A stretch of DNA of 14,061 nt, taken from Lentisphaeria bacterium UBA1776. Lineage in GTDB: Bacteria > Verrucomicrobiota > Lentisphaeria > Victivallales > Victivallaceae. The translations under genes and the position numbers were made by a program. The stretch spans positions 1 through 14,061 of the forward strand of contig DCGO01000048.1 in the NCBI GenBank assembly GCA_002314605.1, written 5' to 3'. The notes beneath the pieces were generated by a model. That model did no database searches and was not told the DNA's origin. It was given only the letters and a program-made list of their open reading frames with translations. Positions 1-7,522 of this stretch are shown in pieces (position 1 is the stretch's first letter; each line of letters opens with the position of its first letter).

Positions 1-1620
1 GCCAACAAGCCGGCCTCCTGCCGTATCTGTCTGGTGGAAGCCGAAGGCATCCGCAAGGGCCGCCGGATCCTGGTCCCGGCCTGCGCCACCCCCGTTGCTG
101 AGGGCGTTGTGGTCTATACCAATACGCAGCGTGCCCTGCAGGCCCGCCGCACGGTGCTGGAGCTCCTCCTGAGCGACCACCCGAAAGACTGCCTTGTCTG
201 TCCGAAAAACCAGAACTGCGAGCTTCAGAAGCTGGCGTCGGAATTCGGCATCCGCGACATTGAATTCAAGGGGGAAGTCAACAGCTTCCCGGTGGATACC
301 TCCAGCAATGCCATTCAGCGAGACCTCACCAAGTGCATCATGTGCCGCCGCTGCGAAACGGTGTGCAACAAGGTCCAGACGGTGGGGACTCTCACCGGTT
401 ACGGTCGCGGCTTCTCCGCCAAGGTCGGCACCGCCAGCATGATCCCGCTGGCGGATACTTCCTGCACCTTCTGCGGACAGTGCGTCAATGTGTGCCCGGT
501 GGGCGCCATTACCGGCATCAGCTATGTCAAGAAAGTGTGGGCCGCACTGAACGATCCGTCCAAGACGGTGATCGTCCAGACCGCCCCGGCGGTCCGTGTA
601 GCCGTGGGACAGGAATTCGGGTTCGCGCCGGGCAAACCGGTGACCAAAAAACTGGTTGCCGGACTCCGTGCGCTGGGTTTCAAGAAGGTGTTCGACACCA
701 ATTTCTCCGCCGACCTCACCATTCTGGAAGAGGCCAATGAACTGGTCCAGCGGATCAAGGAAAACAAGAATCTTCCGATCCTCACCAGCTGCTGCCCGGG
801 CTGGATCAACTTCATCGAACATAACTTCCCGGATCTTCTCCACATCCCGTCCAGCTGCAAATCTCCGCAGCAGATGTTCGGCGCCATTGCCAAGAGCTAT
901 TATGCTGAAAAGATCGGCGTAAAGCCGGAGGATCTGGTGGTGGTTTCCGTCATGCCCTGCCAGGCCAAAAAGTATGAAGCCGCCCGTCCGGAATTCGCCC
1001 CCAACGGTGTCCGCGACGTGGACTATGTGGTCACCACCCGCGAGCTCTGCCGGATGTTCCGCGAAGCGGGGGTCAACCTGGCCAATCTGGAGGATGAGGA
1101 ATACGACAGCCCCTTGGGCAACTCCACCGGCGCCGCCGACATCTTCGGTGTGACCGGCGGCGTGCTGGAAGCGGCTCTCCGTACCGCCTACTACATGCTG
1201 AACGGCAAGAACCTCGAAGGTGATGCCATCAACTTCCGGAGCGTCCGCGGTCTGGACGGCGTCAAGGAAGCCAGCGTGGAAGTCATGCCGGGACTCACTG
1301 TAAAAGTGGCCGCCTGCAGCGGACTTGGCAATGCCCGCAAGGTGCTGGAAATGGTCCGCAAGGATCCCAAGCGGTTCCAGGCCATTGAGATCATGGCCTG
1401 TCCCGGCGGCTGCATCAACGGCGGCGGTCAGCCCTATCTGCACGGCGACGTCGCCCTCCTGGAGCGGCGCATGCAGGGACTTTACGACGAAGATGCGTCC
1501 AAGGCTCTCCGCATGTCTCACGAGAACCCGGACATCCAGGCGCTCTACAAGGAATTCCTTGGCGAGCCCGGCGGCGAAAAGGCTCATCACCTGCTGCATA
1601 CGATCTATCACGAGAAATAA
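1..1620 (+). CDS. [FeFe]-hydrogenase catalytic subunit, NAD(P)-linked type (5' truncated by window)
   Basis: Catalyses reversible H2 oxidation/proton reduction in the cytoplasm, probably with flavin-containing NuoE/NuoF-like partners encoded upstream. The reading frame is open from base 1, so the GTG at 34 is not the true start. By comparison with clostridial CpI, about 40 N-terminal residues are missing. Counting from base 1, a 2Fe-2S plant-ferredoxin-type domain is shown by C7, C10 and C28; its first Cys lies off-window. H60/C64/C67/C73 is the His-Cys3 [4Fe-4S] site. Two further 4Fe-4S sites are C112-C122 and C155-C165. The H-cluster motifs are complete: TSCCPGW (262-268), MPCQAKKYE (318-326) and EIMACPGGC (463-471). 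C265 is the usual proton-relay cysteine. The small-subunit-like tail ends in HHLLHTIY. The extra C-terminal 2Fe-2S domain of Thermotoga HydA is absent, so it resembles HndD more. The family is certain; the electron partner (NAD or NADP, bifurcating or not) is not. Confidence 0.96.
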   Translation, partial: ANKPASCRICLVEAEGIRKGRRILVPACATPVAEGVVVYTNTQRALQARRTVLELLLSDHPKDCLVCPKNQNCELQKLASEFGIRDIEFKGEVNSFPVDTSSNAIQRDLTKCIMCRRCETVCNKVQTVGTLTGYGRGFSAKVGTASMIPLADTSCTFCGQCVNVCPVGAITGISYVKKVWAALNDPSKTVIVQTAPAVRVAVGQEFGFAPGKPVTKKLVAGLRALGFKKVFDTNFSADLTILEEANELVQRIKENKNLPILTSCCPGWINFIEHNFPDLLHIPSSCKSPQQMFGAIAKSYYAEKIGVKPEDLVVVSVMPCQAKKYEAARPEFAPNGVRDVDYVVTTRELCRMFREAGVNLANLEDEEYDSPLGNSTGAADIFGVTGGVLEAALRTAYYMLNGKNLEGDAINFRSVRGLDGVKEASVEVMPGLTVKVAACSGLGNARKVLEMVRKDPKRFQAIEIMACPGGCINGGGQPYLHGDVALLERRMQGLYDEDASKALRMSHENPDIQALYKEFLGEPGGEKAHHLLHTIYHEK

Positions 1621-1643
1621 TCGCTCAGAATCGTTCACACATC

Positions 1644-1663
1644 GTGCGCCCTGCCGGGCGCAC
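1644..1663 (+). terminator. GC-rich hairpin after the hydrogenase gene
   Basis: Perfect 8-bp inverted repeat, gtgcgccc / gggcgcac, with loop tgcc, 23 bp after the hydrogenase stop. It has no T-tract of its own and sits just ahead of the stronger hairpin at 1668-1703, so it may stabilise the transcript 3' end or help termination. Confidence 0.5.
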
Positions 1664-1667
1664 GTAC

Positions 1668-1703
1668 AAAAAAAGACTGCTGCAAATGCGGCAGTCTTTT
1701 TTT
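1668..1703 (+). terminator. Bidirectional Rho-independent terminator between convergent genes
   Basis: Perfect 13-bp arms, aaaaaaagactgc and gcagtcttttttt. The stem can extend three more pairs, one of them T-G, to leave loop aaat. A seven-T run follows on the plus strand, and by symmetry another follows on the minus strand. It lies between the hydrogenase gene (plus) and the GMP synthase gene (minus), so it can stop both convergent transcripts. Confidence 0.85.
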
Positions 1704-1861
1704 ATGTACGGCTGGAACCGGGGAAGAATACCACGGCAAAACACTTTTTCTGCCGGGAGGAGCTGATAAAAACGCTTTCAGAGAACAGCTGTTTCTCTGG
1801 CAATAGACAGAGAATGCCCCCCAGTCCTGCCCCCTGACGGTCCAATACAGGAAAGGAAGAA

Positions 1862-1876
1862 GGCGTTCCGCACGCC
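1862..1876 (-). terminator. Possible weak hairpin after the GMP synthase gene
   Basis: A 5-bp inverted repeat (ggcgt / acgcc, loop tccgc) about 40 bp past the GMP synthase stop. On the minus strand it is followed by a pyrimidine-rich stretch (ttcttcctttcc) rather than a clean T-tract. I see no gene in 1704-1917. Confidence 0.25.
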
Positions 1877-1917
1877 CTCCTTGAGACCGGGGGGCGGCAG
1901 AAGGTCAGACGAGACAA

Positions 1918-2901
1918 TTATTCCCACTCAATGGTGGCGGGAGCTTTGGGACTCAGATCATAGAGGACACGACACACACCGGGAACTTCGGCAAGGATCC
2001 GGTCCGTGATCTTCTTGAGCAGAGGCCAGGGAAGTTCCGGCACCGTGACGCTCATGGCATCCACAGTATTCACGGCGCGGATGATGACCGGCCAGTCGAA
2101 AAGCCGCTTGCCATTGCGGACACCGGTGGAGCGGTAATCCGGCACCACCGTAAAGAACTGCCACACCTTGCCGGTCAATCCGGCCCTGTCGAACTCTTCG
2201 CGAAGGATCGCATCAGACTCCCGGAGAGCCGCCAGACGGTCCCGTGTAATGGCACCGGTGCAACGGACCCCGAGCCCCGGCCCCGGGAAGGGCTGACGGT
2301 TCACCATGCCGTCGGGCAGCCCCAGCGCAGAACCCACCACGCGGACCTCGTCTTTGAAGAGCAGTTTCACCGGCTCCACCAGTTCAAATTTCAGATCCTC
2401 GGGAAGGCCGCCCACATTGTGGTGGGCTTTTACACCATGGCTCTCGAGAATATCCGGATAGATGGTCCCCTGAGCAAGGAAATCCACATCCGTAAGTTTT
2501 CGGGCCTCTTCCTCAAAAATGCGGATGAATTCTCCGCCGATGATCTTGCGTTTGACTTCCGGATCCGCCACGCCGGCGAGCTTGTCCAGAAAGCGGTCTG
2601 TGGCATCAATGTAAATGAGATTGGCATTCAGCTCGTCACGGAAGACCTTGATGACCTGTTCGCTCTCGCCCTTGCGCATCAGACCGTGATTGACATGGAC
2701 GCAGACCAGCTGTTTGCCGATGGCTCTGATGAGGAGTGCGGCGACCACTGAACTGTCCACGCCCCCGGAAAGGGCCAGCAGGACCTTGCGGCTGCCAACC
2801 TGCTTCTTCACCTTTTCCACCTGCTCGGCGATGAATTGATCCGCCAATGCTTCGGTATTGATGCGCGGCATACTCTCGGGACGCTTGTTTTCGTCAATCA
2901 T
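1918..2901 (-). CDS. guaA: GMP synthase, ATP-pyrophosphatase subunit (no glutaminase domain)
   Basis: Adenylates XMP and aminates it to GMP, the last step of de novo guanine nucleotide synthesis. The 327-residue product holds only the ATP-PPase domain (P-loop SGGVDSS near residue 46) and the GMPS dimerisation domain. It has the family signatures AQGTIYPD, HHNVGGLP and PFPGPGLGVR, and the canonical C-terminus PATIEWE. The class I glutaminase domain that precedes these in E. coli GuaA (about 525 residues) is absent, and none is encoded in the upstream gap. It must therefore use a separate glutaminase (GuaAa type) or free ammonia. I chose the ATG at 2901 because GGAGAGG lies 6 nt upstream; the frame extends to a TTG at 2934 with no ribosome binding site. 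The loop before HHNVGG is shorter than in E. coli. Confidence 0.93.
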   Translation of the reverse strand: MIDENKRPESMPRINTEALADQFIAEQVEKVKKQVGSRKVLLALSGGVDSSVVAALLIRAIGKQLVCVHVNHGLMRKGESEQVIKVFRDELNANLIYIDATDRFLDKLAGVADPEVKRKIIGGEFIRIFEEEARKLTDVDFLAQGTIYPDILESHGVKAHHNVGGLPEDLKFELVEPVKLLFKDEVRVVGSALGLPDGMVNRQPFPGPGLGVRCTGAITRDRLAALRESDAILREEFDRAGLTGKVWQFFTVVPDYRSTGVRNGKRLFDWPVIIRAVNTVDAMSVTVPELPWPLLKKITDRILAEVPGVCRVLYDLSPKAPATIEWE

Positions 2902-2935
2902 GATGACCTCTCCAAGGTTGATTTTCTGATTCAAT

Positions 2936-2963
2936 AAAATACTTGCAAATGGCGATTTTACAA
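2936..2963 (-). promoter_or_regulatory. Possible sigma-70-type promoter of the GMP synthase gene
   Basis: On the minus strand TTGTAA (2958-2963) is separated by 16 bp from TATTTT (2936-2941), about 35 bp before the chosen start. The match is moderate. The rest of 2964-3150 is AT-richer non-coding DNA in which I see no gene, clear terminator or riboswitch. Confidence 0.4.
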
Positions 2964-3150
2964 GCAGTATAAGGGGCTTTTTTCAGGATTTCCGCAAGCC
3001 GGAAAGACAATTATTTCAGAGGATTCTGCCCTTGAAGAAAGACCGATAACCGGCGGCAAAATAATTCCCGCACAGCTGTCACAGCCTTGTCGGGGCCTGG
3101 ATCGCCCGGCCTTTCCACGTTCAGCTTTCTCTATTTTCCATTTACGCGGC

Positions 3151-3888
3151 TCAACTGCGGTAAAGCGTTCCCTGCGCCTGAAAGAAGACCGTTCTCCCAT
3201 CCGGGGAACAGCCTTCCATACGGTACTCACCTTTCTCCATTCCGCCACGGCAGAGAATCCGGTCTCCAATCATCCCGGCATGCTGGAAATACAGTTGCAG
3301 ACTCCTCGGCGGATGATTCACTCCAGTAAGCTCTGCAGCAAGATCGTGAACAAAGGCGGCAAAGAAAGCGTTGTTCAAGTGCCCGTTGACATCAATCTGG
3401 GAGGCACGGACCGTGTGCACAAGCTCGACCACCTTTTCCGGCAGAGGCACCGGGCGGTCCGGCACGGCAAAGTGTCGGGGCAGGTCTTCATTCCGAGGAA
3501 GCGGCATCTCAAGATTTTCCTCGATCCTTCTGGGCCGGAATCCCGGGATGGACAGGAGAAGCCAGCAGCTGGAGGCTCGGACCAGCACATTACCGTCAGC
3601 ATCGGTCACCGTGAACTGCCGGAGAGCGAAAAGTCTTTCCACGCCGGAGGGATAAGTCTCCACCGTCACGGTCTCGCCGATCTTCGGCATTCTGATCACT
3701 TCCAGAGAGATTCTGGAAAGGACCCAGATAAGACCTTTCCGCCGCAGAAAATCCATACCGCACCCCAGAATGGATGCGTGTTCCGCAGCGGCATCCTGAA
3801 AGAGATCAAAAAGCGGCGCCAGCCGCAGTTCCCCCTCCGGCCCTGCCTCATGGTGGAGAATCCTGAATTGACGCTTGTACCTGTCCAT
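3151..3888 (-). CDS. Acyl-ACP thioesterase (FatA/FatB-like, double hotdog)
   Basis: Hydrolyses acyl-ACP to release free fatty acid in the cytoplasm, setting chain length or supplying membrane-lipid and storage pathways. The 245-residue product has two hotdog halves. The first, about residues 5-125, contains the long helix with AEHASILG and the strand region VLSRISLEVIRMPKIGE. The second starts near 150 with the family motif D166-x-N168-x-H170-x-N172-N173, which carries the catalytic Asp/Asn/His set. Its length matches bacterial PF01643 proteins. ATG 3888 is preceded by GGAGG at 8-nt spacing; an upstream in-frame extension to 3981 overlaps the previous gene and is rejected. It lies 22 bp after the epimerase remnant and probably shares its transcript. 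Chain-length preference cannot be read from sequence. Confidence 0.9.
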   Translation of the reverse strand: MDRYKRQFRILHHEAGPEGELRLAPLFDLFQDAAAEHASILGCGMDFLRRKGLIWVLSRISLEVIRMPKIGETVTVETYPSGVERLFALRQFTVTDADGNVLVRASSCWLLLSIPGFRPRRIEENLEMPLPRNEDLPRHFAVPDRPVPLPEKVVELVHTVRASQIDVNGHLNNAFFAAFVHDLAAELTGVNHPPRSLQLYFQHAGMIGDRILCRGGMEKGEYRMEGCSPDGRTVFFQAQGTLYRS

Positions 3889-3910
3889 CCGCCTTCCTCC
3901 GGAAACGCTC

Positions 3911-4138
3911 TTACGAGCGGCAGAACTCCGGATCGGTCCGGAGAAGGTCATCAAAGTACGCAATGGTCTTCTGCACTCCATCCCGCAAACGGGGATTGTC
4001 CATCAGGCCATAGACGTTTCGCCGGGAACCGGTGCAGGAATTATCCACACAGATGACTTCGTTCCCCTGCTCCAGCAGTTTTTCGCAGAGCCGGCTTCCG
4101 AGAAAACCGGAGCCGCCGATGACCAGAATCCGCTTCAT
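3911..4138 (-). pseudogene. Internally deleted NAD-dependent epimerase (UDP-glucuronate decarboxylase-like remnant)
   Basis: Encodes only 75 residues with an intact start (ATG, AAGGA upstream) and stop. Residues 1-50 are the beginning of an extended short-chain dehydrogenase: a Rossmann strand with G8-x-x-G11-x-x-G14, NAD-ribose-binding D32, and the CTGSRRNV region typical of UDP-xylose synthases. From residue 51 the sequence (LRDGVQKTIAYFDDLL) matches the last helix of the same family. Some 230-240 central residues, with the YxxxK catalytic motif and the sugar-binding region, are missing. The simplest reading is one in-frame internal deletion with a junction near 3985-3993, leaving a product that cannot be an active enzyme. 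A genuine short peptide or an assembly collapse remain possible. The family call rests on remembered patterns. Confidence 0.75.
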
Positions 4139-4158
4139 GTTTTTTCCTTAAATCTTCA

Positions 4159-4182
4159 TGATGACATATCAGCATGACATCA
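4159..4182 (-). promoter_or_regulatory. Candidate operator palindrome over the transcription start
   Basis: On the minus strand TGATGTCAT and ATGTCATCA form 9-bp inverted arms with one mismatched pair and a 6-bp spacer, 24 bp in all. It begins at the last base of the -10 box and covers the expected +1, a typical repressor position. The cognate regulator is unknown. Confidence 0.4.
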
Positions 4183-4209
4183 ATATACACTGACACTGTT
4201 ATTTGGCAA
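4182..4209 (-). promoter_or_regulatory. Sigma-70-type promoter for the epimerase remnant and thioesterase
   Basis: TTGCCA (4204-4209) and TATATT (4182-4187) with a 16-bp spacer, about 45 bp upstream of the remnant's ATG. The preceding amidohydrolase gene ends at 4235, so this promoter lets the downstream pair be transcribed apart from the large operon. Confidence 0.6.
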
Positions 4210-4234
4210 GTTTCCCGCCGCAAAAAAAGAAAAA

Positions 4235-5035
4235 TCAGAGGAAAGAATTCTCCATCTGCAGCAGCCGGAGAGCATTCCCCCCCGTAATGGCGCTCCATTC
4301 CTCTGCCTTCAGCGGCAGAGAACGGAGAAGTTCCAGCACCTGCCGGGCTCCGCACCACGGACTGTCGCTTCCAAAAAGAATCCGCCCTGCCCCGTGGGTG
4401 CGGATGATCCGGAGCAACCGGTCCGGCGGCAGATGCACCGCATCGATCATCGCCGTATCGAACCATACCGGAAGACCGGCGAGATATTGCCCGACAGCAT
4501 CCCACATCCGGAGACTTCCCAGATGGGCAAGGACAAGTTTCAGTCCCGGAAAACGTCCGCAGAACGCCGCAAGATGTTCCGGATCCGTCCGGTAGGGCGG
4601 CGGAAAAGCGGGGTCCCATCCGGCATGGGAAAGGACGATCAGCCCCAGATCCTGACACCGTTCCCAAATGGGGTAAAAACGGGGATCGTCCAGGCGGAAT
4701 TGCTGATATTCCGGATGGAGCTTGATGCCGGGAAGACCGTTCCCGGCAATAAAATCCAGCACCTCCCGCCAGTCCGGATCCTCCGGGTGGATGCTCCCGA
4801 ACATGCGGATGACGCCGTGATTTTCTCCAAGGGCCCACTCGCTTACCGAACGGGATTTTCCCGGTACTCCGGCCACTGGCAGACCCACCGAAAAATCAAC
4901 TCCGGCAAGACGCATGTCCTCCTCCAGCGCCCGCCGGCTCCCGTCAAGCACCGGCGGAGCAAACCGCCCGCAGAACGTCATGACCCGGACACGGATCTTC
5001 TCCGGATAATAATGAGTGTGAAAATCAATGACCAT
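4235..5035 (-). CDS. Amidohydrolase family 2 metal-dependent hydrolase/decarboxylase
   Basis: A 266-residue TIM-barrel protein of the amidohydrolase-related family (PF04909). Visible metal and active-site elements are the N-terminal H6-T-H8 motif on strand 1, K105 and H107 in GIKLHPEY, H137 in LSHAGWD, H171 in LAHLGS and D224 in FGSDSPW. The family includes decarboxylases such as ACMSD and various hydrolases; the substrate cannot be told. The ATG at 5035 is 7 bp after the stop of the sodium symporter gene, with its weak ribosome binding site (GGAAG) inside that gene's end, so the two are co-translated. Pairing with an amino-acid transporter hints at catabolism of an imported or derived compound, which is inference. 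A T-rich tract follows the stop on the minus strand, without a convincing stem. Confidence 0.85.
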   Translation of the reverse strand: MVIDFHTHYYPEKIRVRVMTFCGRFAPPVLDGSRRALEEDMRLAGVDFSVGLPVAGVPGKSRSVSEWALGENHGVIRMFGSIHPEDPDWREVLDFIAGNGLPGIKLHPEYQQFRLDDPRFYPIWERCQDLGLIVLSHAGWDPAFPPPYRTDPEHLAAFCGRFPGLKLVLAHLGSLRMWDAVGQYLAGLPVWFDTAMIDAVHLPPDRLLRIIRTHGAGRILFGSDSPWCGARQVLELLRSLPLKAEEWSAITGGNALRLLQMENSFL

Positions 5036-5042
5036 AACCGGA

Positions 5043-6398
5043 TCACTTCCACCAGCGGCTGTAAAAATTGATACCGAAAAGGAACAGGATCAGAAACGGC
5101 AGAAGCCACGGGACGATCCAGCGGTAGATCCGGGGCAGTTTCATTCCGTTTCCGGCCTCGGCTTCTTCCTCAAAATTACGCCAGCCCCACCCGAAGCGGC
5201 TGCAGCAGAAGACGATCAGCACCAGACCTCCGATCACCAGCAGATTGTCGCTTACGATGTAATCTTCGAAATCCAGCACGGTACTCCCCTTCCCCAGCGG
5301 CTGGATCCCGCTCCAGAGATTGAATCCAAGGGAACAGGGAAGAGAAAGGATCAGCATCCCGATGCAGACTGCGGCGGAAGAAAACCGGCGGGTCCAGTGC
5401 AGTTCATCCATCAGAATAGCCACCAGATTCTCCAGCACCGCAATGACCGTGGTCATGGCCGCCATGCTCATAAAGAGAAAGAACGCAGCCCCCCACCACC
5501 GGCCGCCTGGCATGGTGCCGAAAATGTTCGGAAGAGACAGGAAAATCAATCCCGGTCCGCTCCCCACTTCCACATGACTGGTGGCGCAGACGGGGAAGAT
5601 CACCATCCCCGCCAGCAGGGCAACAATGGTATCCAGCACGATCACCACCACCGCTTCCCCCGCAAGAGAACGGGCGCGGTCGATGTAGCTGCCGAAAATG
5701 GTGATGGAACCGATGCCGATGCTCAAGGTGAAAAAAGCCTGGGACATGGCTGCCGGCACCGCTTCCAGAGAGATCCGTGAAAAATCCGCAAGATAGAATT
5801 TCAGTCCCGCCCCCGCGCCCGGCAGTGTCAAGGCATATCCGCAGAGAATGAGAAGCAGTAGAAAAAGCCCTCCCATCAGGAACTTGTTGATCCGTTCCAC
5901 TCCCGCCTGCAGTCCGATCCCGCAAACGAGACACCCCAGAAATACCGCCAGGAACATGAAACCGGCGCATTCCGCCGCCGAACCGGTCATGGAACCGAAA
6001 ACATGCTGAATTTCCGCCGGCTTCAACCCGTCAAAAGTTCCGCCGATGAATTTGAACATGTAACCGAAGAGCCAGCCGGTGACGGTGGTGTAATACATCA
6101 TCAGGATCGCGCATCCGCAACTCAGGATCCCTCCGATCCACCGCCAGATGCGCCGCCCCCCCGCAGCTATGCTCATGGCCCCGAAAAGACTCCGGCGGGA
6201 TGCCCGCCCCAGCGCCAGCTCCATCACCATCAGGGGATACCCCATGACCGCCAGAAACAGGAGATACAGCAGAACAAATCCCCCCCCGCCGTACTTGCCG
6301 GTCACAAACGGGAACCGCCAGATGTTGCCCAGCCCGATGGCGCATCCCGCCGCCAGCAGCAGAAAACCCAGCCGGGACCCCAAAGTCTCGCGTGCCAT
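5043..6398 (-). CDS. Neurotransmitter:sodium symporter family amino-acid transporter
   Basis: Imports an amino acid or related solute with Na+ across the inner membrane. The 451-residue protein has the LeuT-fold signatures: GCAIGLGNIWRFP (residues 18-30, the unwound TM1), a TM3 Tyr at 103 matching the LeuT substrate-site Tyr, and FFTLSIGIGSITIFGSY (222-238, TM6). About 11 membrane segments are visible, ending with WLLPFLILFLFG (431-442). This is the MhsT/Tyt1-like bacterial form of about 450 residues that lacks TM12. The start at 6398 has an excellent ribosome binding site (GGAGGTG, 6-8 nt). It begins 23 bp after the ychF stop and ends 7 bp before the amidohydrolase. The substrate is not evident; hydrophobic or aromatic amino acids are usual in the family. 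Confidence 0.93.
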   Translation of the reverse strand: MARETLGSRLGFLLLAAGCAIGLGNIWRFPFVTGKYGGGGFVLLYLLFLAVMGYPLMVMELALGRASRRSLFGAMSIAAGGRRIWRWIGGILSCGCAILMMYYTTVTGWLFGYMFKFIGGTFDGLKPAEIQHVFGSMTGSAAECAGFMFLAVFLGCLVCGIGLQAGVERINKFLMGGLFLLLLILCGYALTLPGAGAGLKFYLADFSRISLEAVPAAMSQAFFTLSIGIGSITIFGSYIDRARSLAGEAVVVIVLDTIVALLAGMVIFPVCATSHVEVGSGPGLIFLSLPNIFGTMPGGRWWGAAFFLFMSMAAMTTVIAVLENLVAILMDELHWTRRFSSAAVCIGMLILSLPCSLGFNLWSGIQPLGKGSTVLDFEDYIVSDNLLVIGGLVLIVFCCSRFGWGWRNFEEEAEAGNGMKLPRIYRWIVPWLLPFLILFLFGINFYSRWWK

Positions 6399-6421
6399 AG
6401 ATTCACCTCCGGGTCACGGCT

Positions 6422-7522
6422 TCAGACCGAGAACCGGACGTGGATCACGTCTCCGTCCTGAACGGCATACTCCTTGCCCTCGATCCGGAGCTTGCCGGCC
6501 TCCTTGGCCCTGTTCCAGCCGCCGCAGGAAACCATGTCGTCATAAGACACCGTTTCCATGCGGATGAAGCCCCGTTCCAGATCCGTATGGATTTTTCCCG
6601 CCGCTTCCGGCGCAAGGGCTCCCCGGCGGACCGTCCATGCCCGGGATTCCATGGGGCCGGCGGTGAAAAAGGTGATGTAATCCAGCAGCCGGTATCCGGT
6701 GTGGATCACCTTGGTCAATCCCGTTTCTTTGATCCCGAGGTCTTCCATAAAGGCCGCCGCCTCTTCCGGATCCAGTTCACTCAGCTCCGATTCCAGCTTG
6801 GCGGACACAGGGACCACCTCCATCTGGTGTTCCCGGCCATACTCAATGAGCCTTTTGCCGCCATCGGACTCCCCGAAATTCACAAAAGTATTCTCATCGG
6901 TGTTGGCACAGATGAAACTGGGCATGGTGCTCAGGAGCTGGAAGGACTGCATCAGCGCCACGGCTTTCGGGTCCTCCCGGTCATATTCCGGACGGCGGCC
7001 CTCCCCCAGCTGTCTGATGACATCCAGAATCAGATTGTACTCGAACTTGGCATCCGCATCACCGGTTCTGGCCTGCTTGTGCGCGTGGTCCCGCCGGCGC
7101 TCCATGATCTCCATATCCGCCAGCATGAGTTCCGTCATAATGACGTCCAGATCGTCCACCGCATCGGTGGAACCTTCCACCCGGACCACATCGGGATCCT
7201 GAAACATCCGCACCACATGTGCCACGGCATCCACTCCCCGGATATGTCCGAGGAACTGGTTGCCCAGCCCCTGCCCCTGACTGGCACCCTTCACCAGACC
7301 GGCGATGTCGATGAATTTCAGCATCGACGGCACAATTCTGCCGGAATGCTCCAGATCCGAAAGCACCTGGAGTCGCTTGTCCGGCACCGGCACCATGCCG
7401 GTATTCGGCTCAATGGTGCAGAAGGGGAAATTCGCCGCCTCCGCGCCGCCTTTGCACAAAGCGTTGAAAAGGGTTGATTTGCCGACGTTCGGCAGACCCA
7501 CGAAACCACAGGAAAAACTCAT
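6422..7522 (-). CDS. ychF: Redox-regulated ATPase/GTPase YchF (OLA1/Obg family)
   Basis: A universally conserved P-loop NTPase that binds ribosomes and influences stress responses; family members often prefer ATP to GTP. The 366-residue length is standard. G1 is GLPNVGKST (residues 9-17), G3 is DIAGLVKGAS (72-81) with Leu where most GTPases have the catalytic Gln, and G4 is NTDE (207-210) in place of the usual NVDE. The central region is a coiled-coil insertion. The C-terminal TGS domain (about 283-364) includes FFTAGPMESRAW and the GFIRMETVSYDDM stretch. The start codon overlaps the kinase stop as ATGA, with GGGAG about 10 nt upstream, so its translation should be coupled to the kinase gene. 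That neighbourhood is unusual for a gene normally near pth or housekeeping genes. Confidence 0.97.
   Translation of the reverse strand: MSFSCGFVGLPNVGKSTLFNALCKGGAEAANFPFCTIEPNTGMVPVPDKRLQVLSDLEHSGRIVPSMLKFIDIAGLVKGASQGQGLGNQFLGHIRGVDAVAHVVRMFQDPDVVRVEGSTDAVDDLDVIMTELMLADMEIMERRRDHAHKQARTGDADAKFEYNLILDVIRQLGEGRRPEYDREDPKAVALMQSFQLLSTMPSFICANTDENTFVNFGESDGGKRLIEYGREHQMEVVPVSAKLESELSELDPEEAAAFMEDLGIKETGLTKVIHTGYRLLDYITFFTAGPMESRAWTVRRGALAPEAAGKIHTDLERGFIRMETVSYDDMVSCGGWNRAKEAGKLRIEGKEYAVQDGDVIHVRFSV

Noticed and set aside
1702..1917. Minus-strand 71-codon open frame directly downstream of the GMP synthase gene
   Set aside because: It would start at a TTG with no ribosome binding site and ends inside the terminator region; the product resembles nothing.
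2958..3269. Minus-strand open frame of 103 codons in the gap after the thioesterase gene
   Set aside because: Half of it overlaps the thioesterase in another frame, the product is Arg/Ser/Gly-rich with no recognisable fold, and no ribosome binding site was identified for it.
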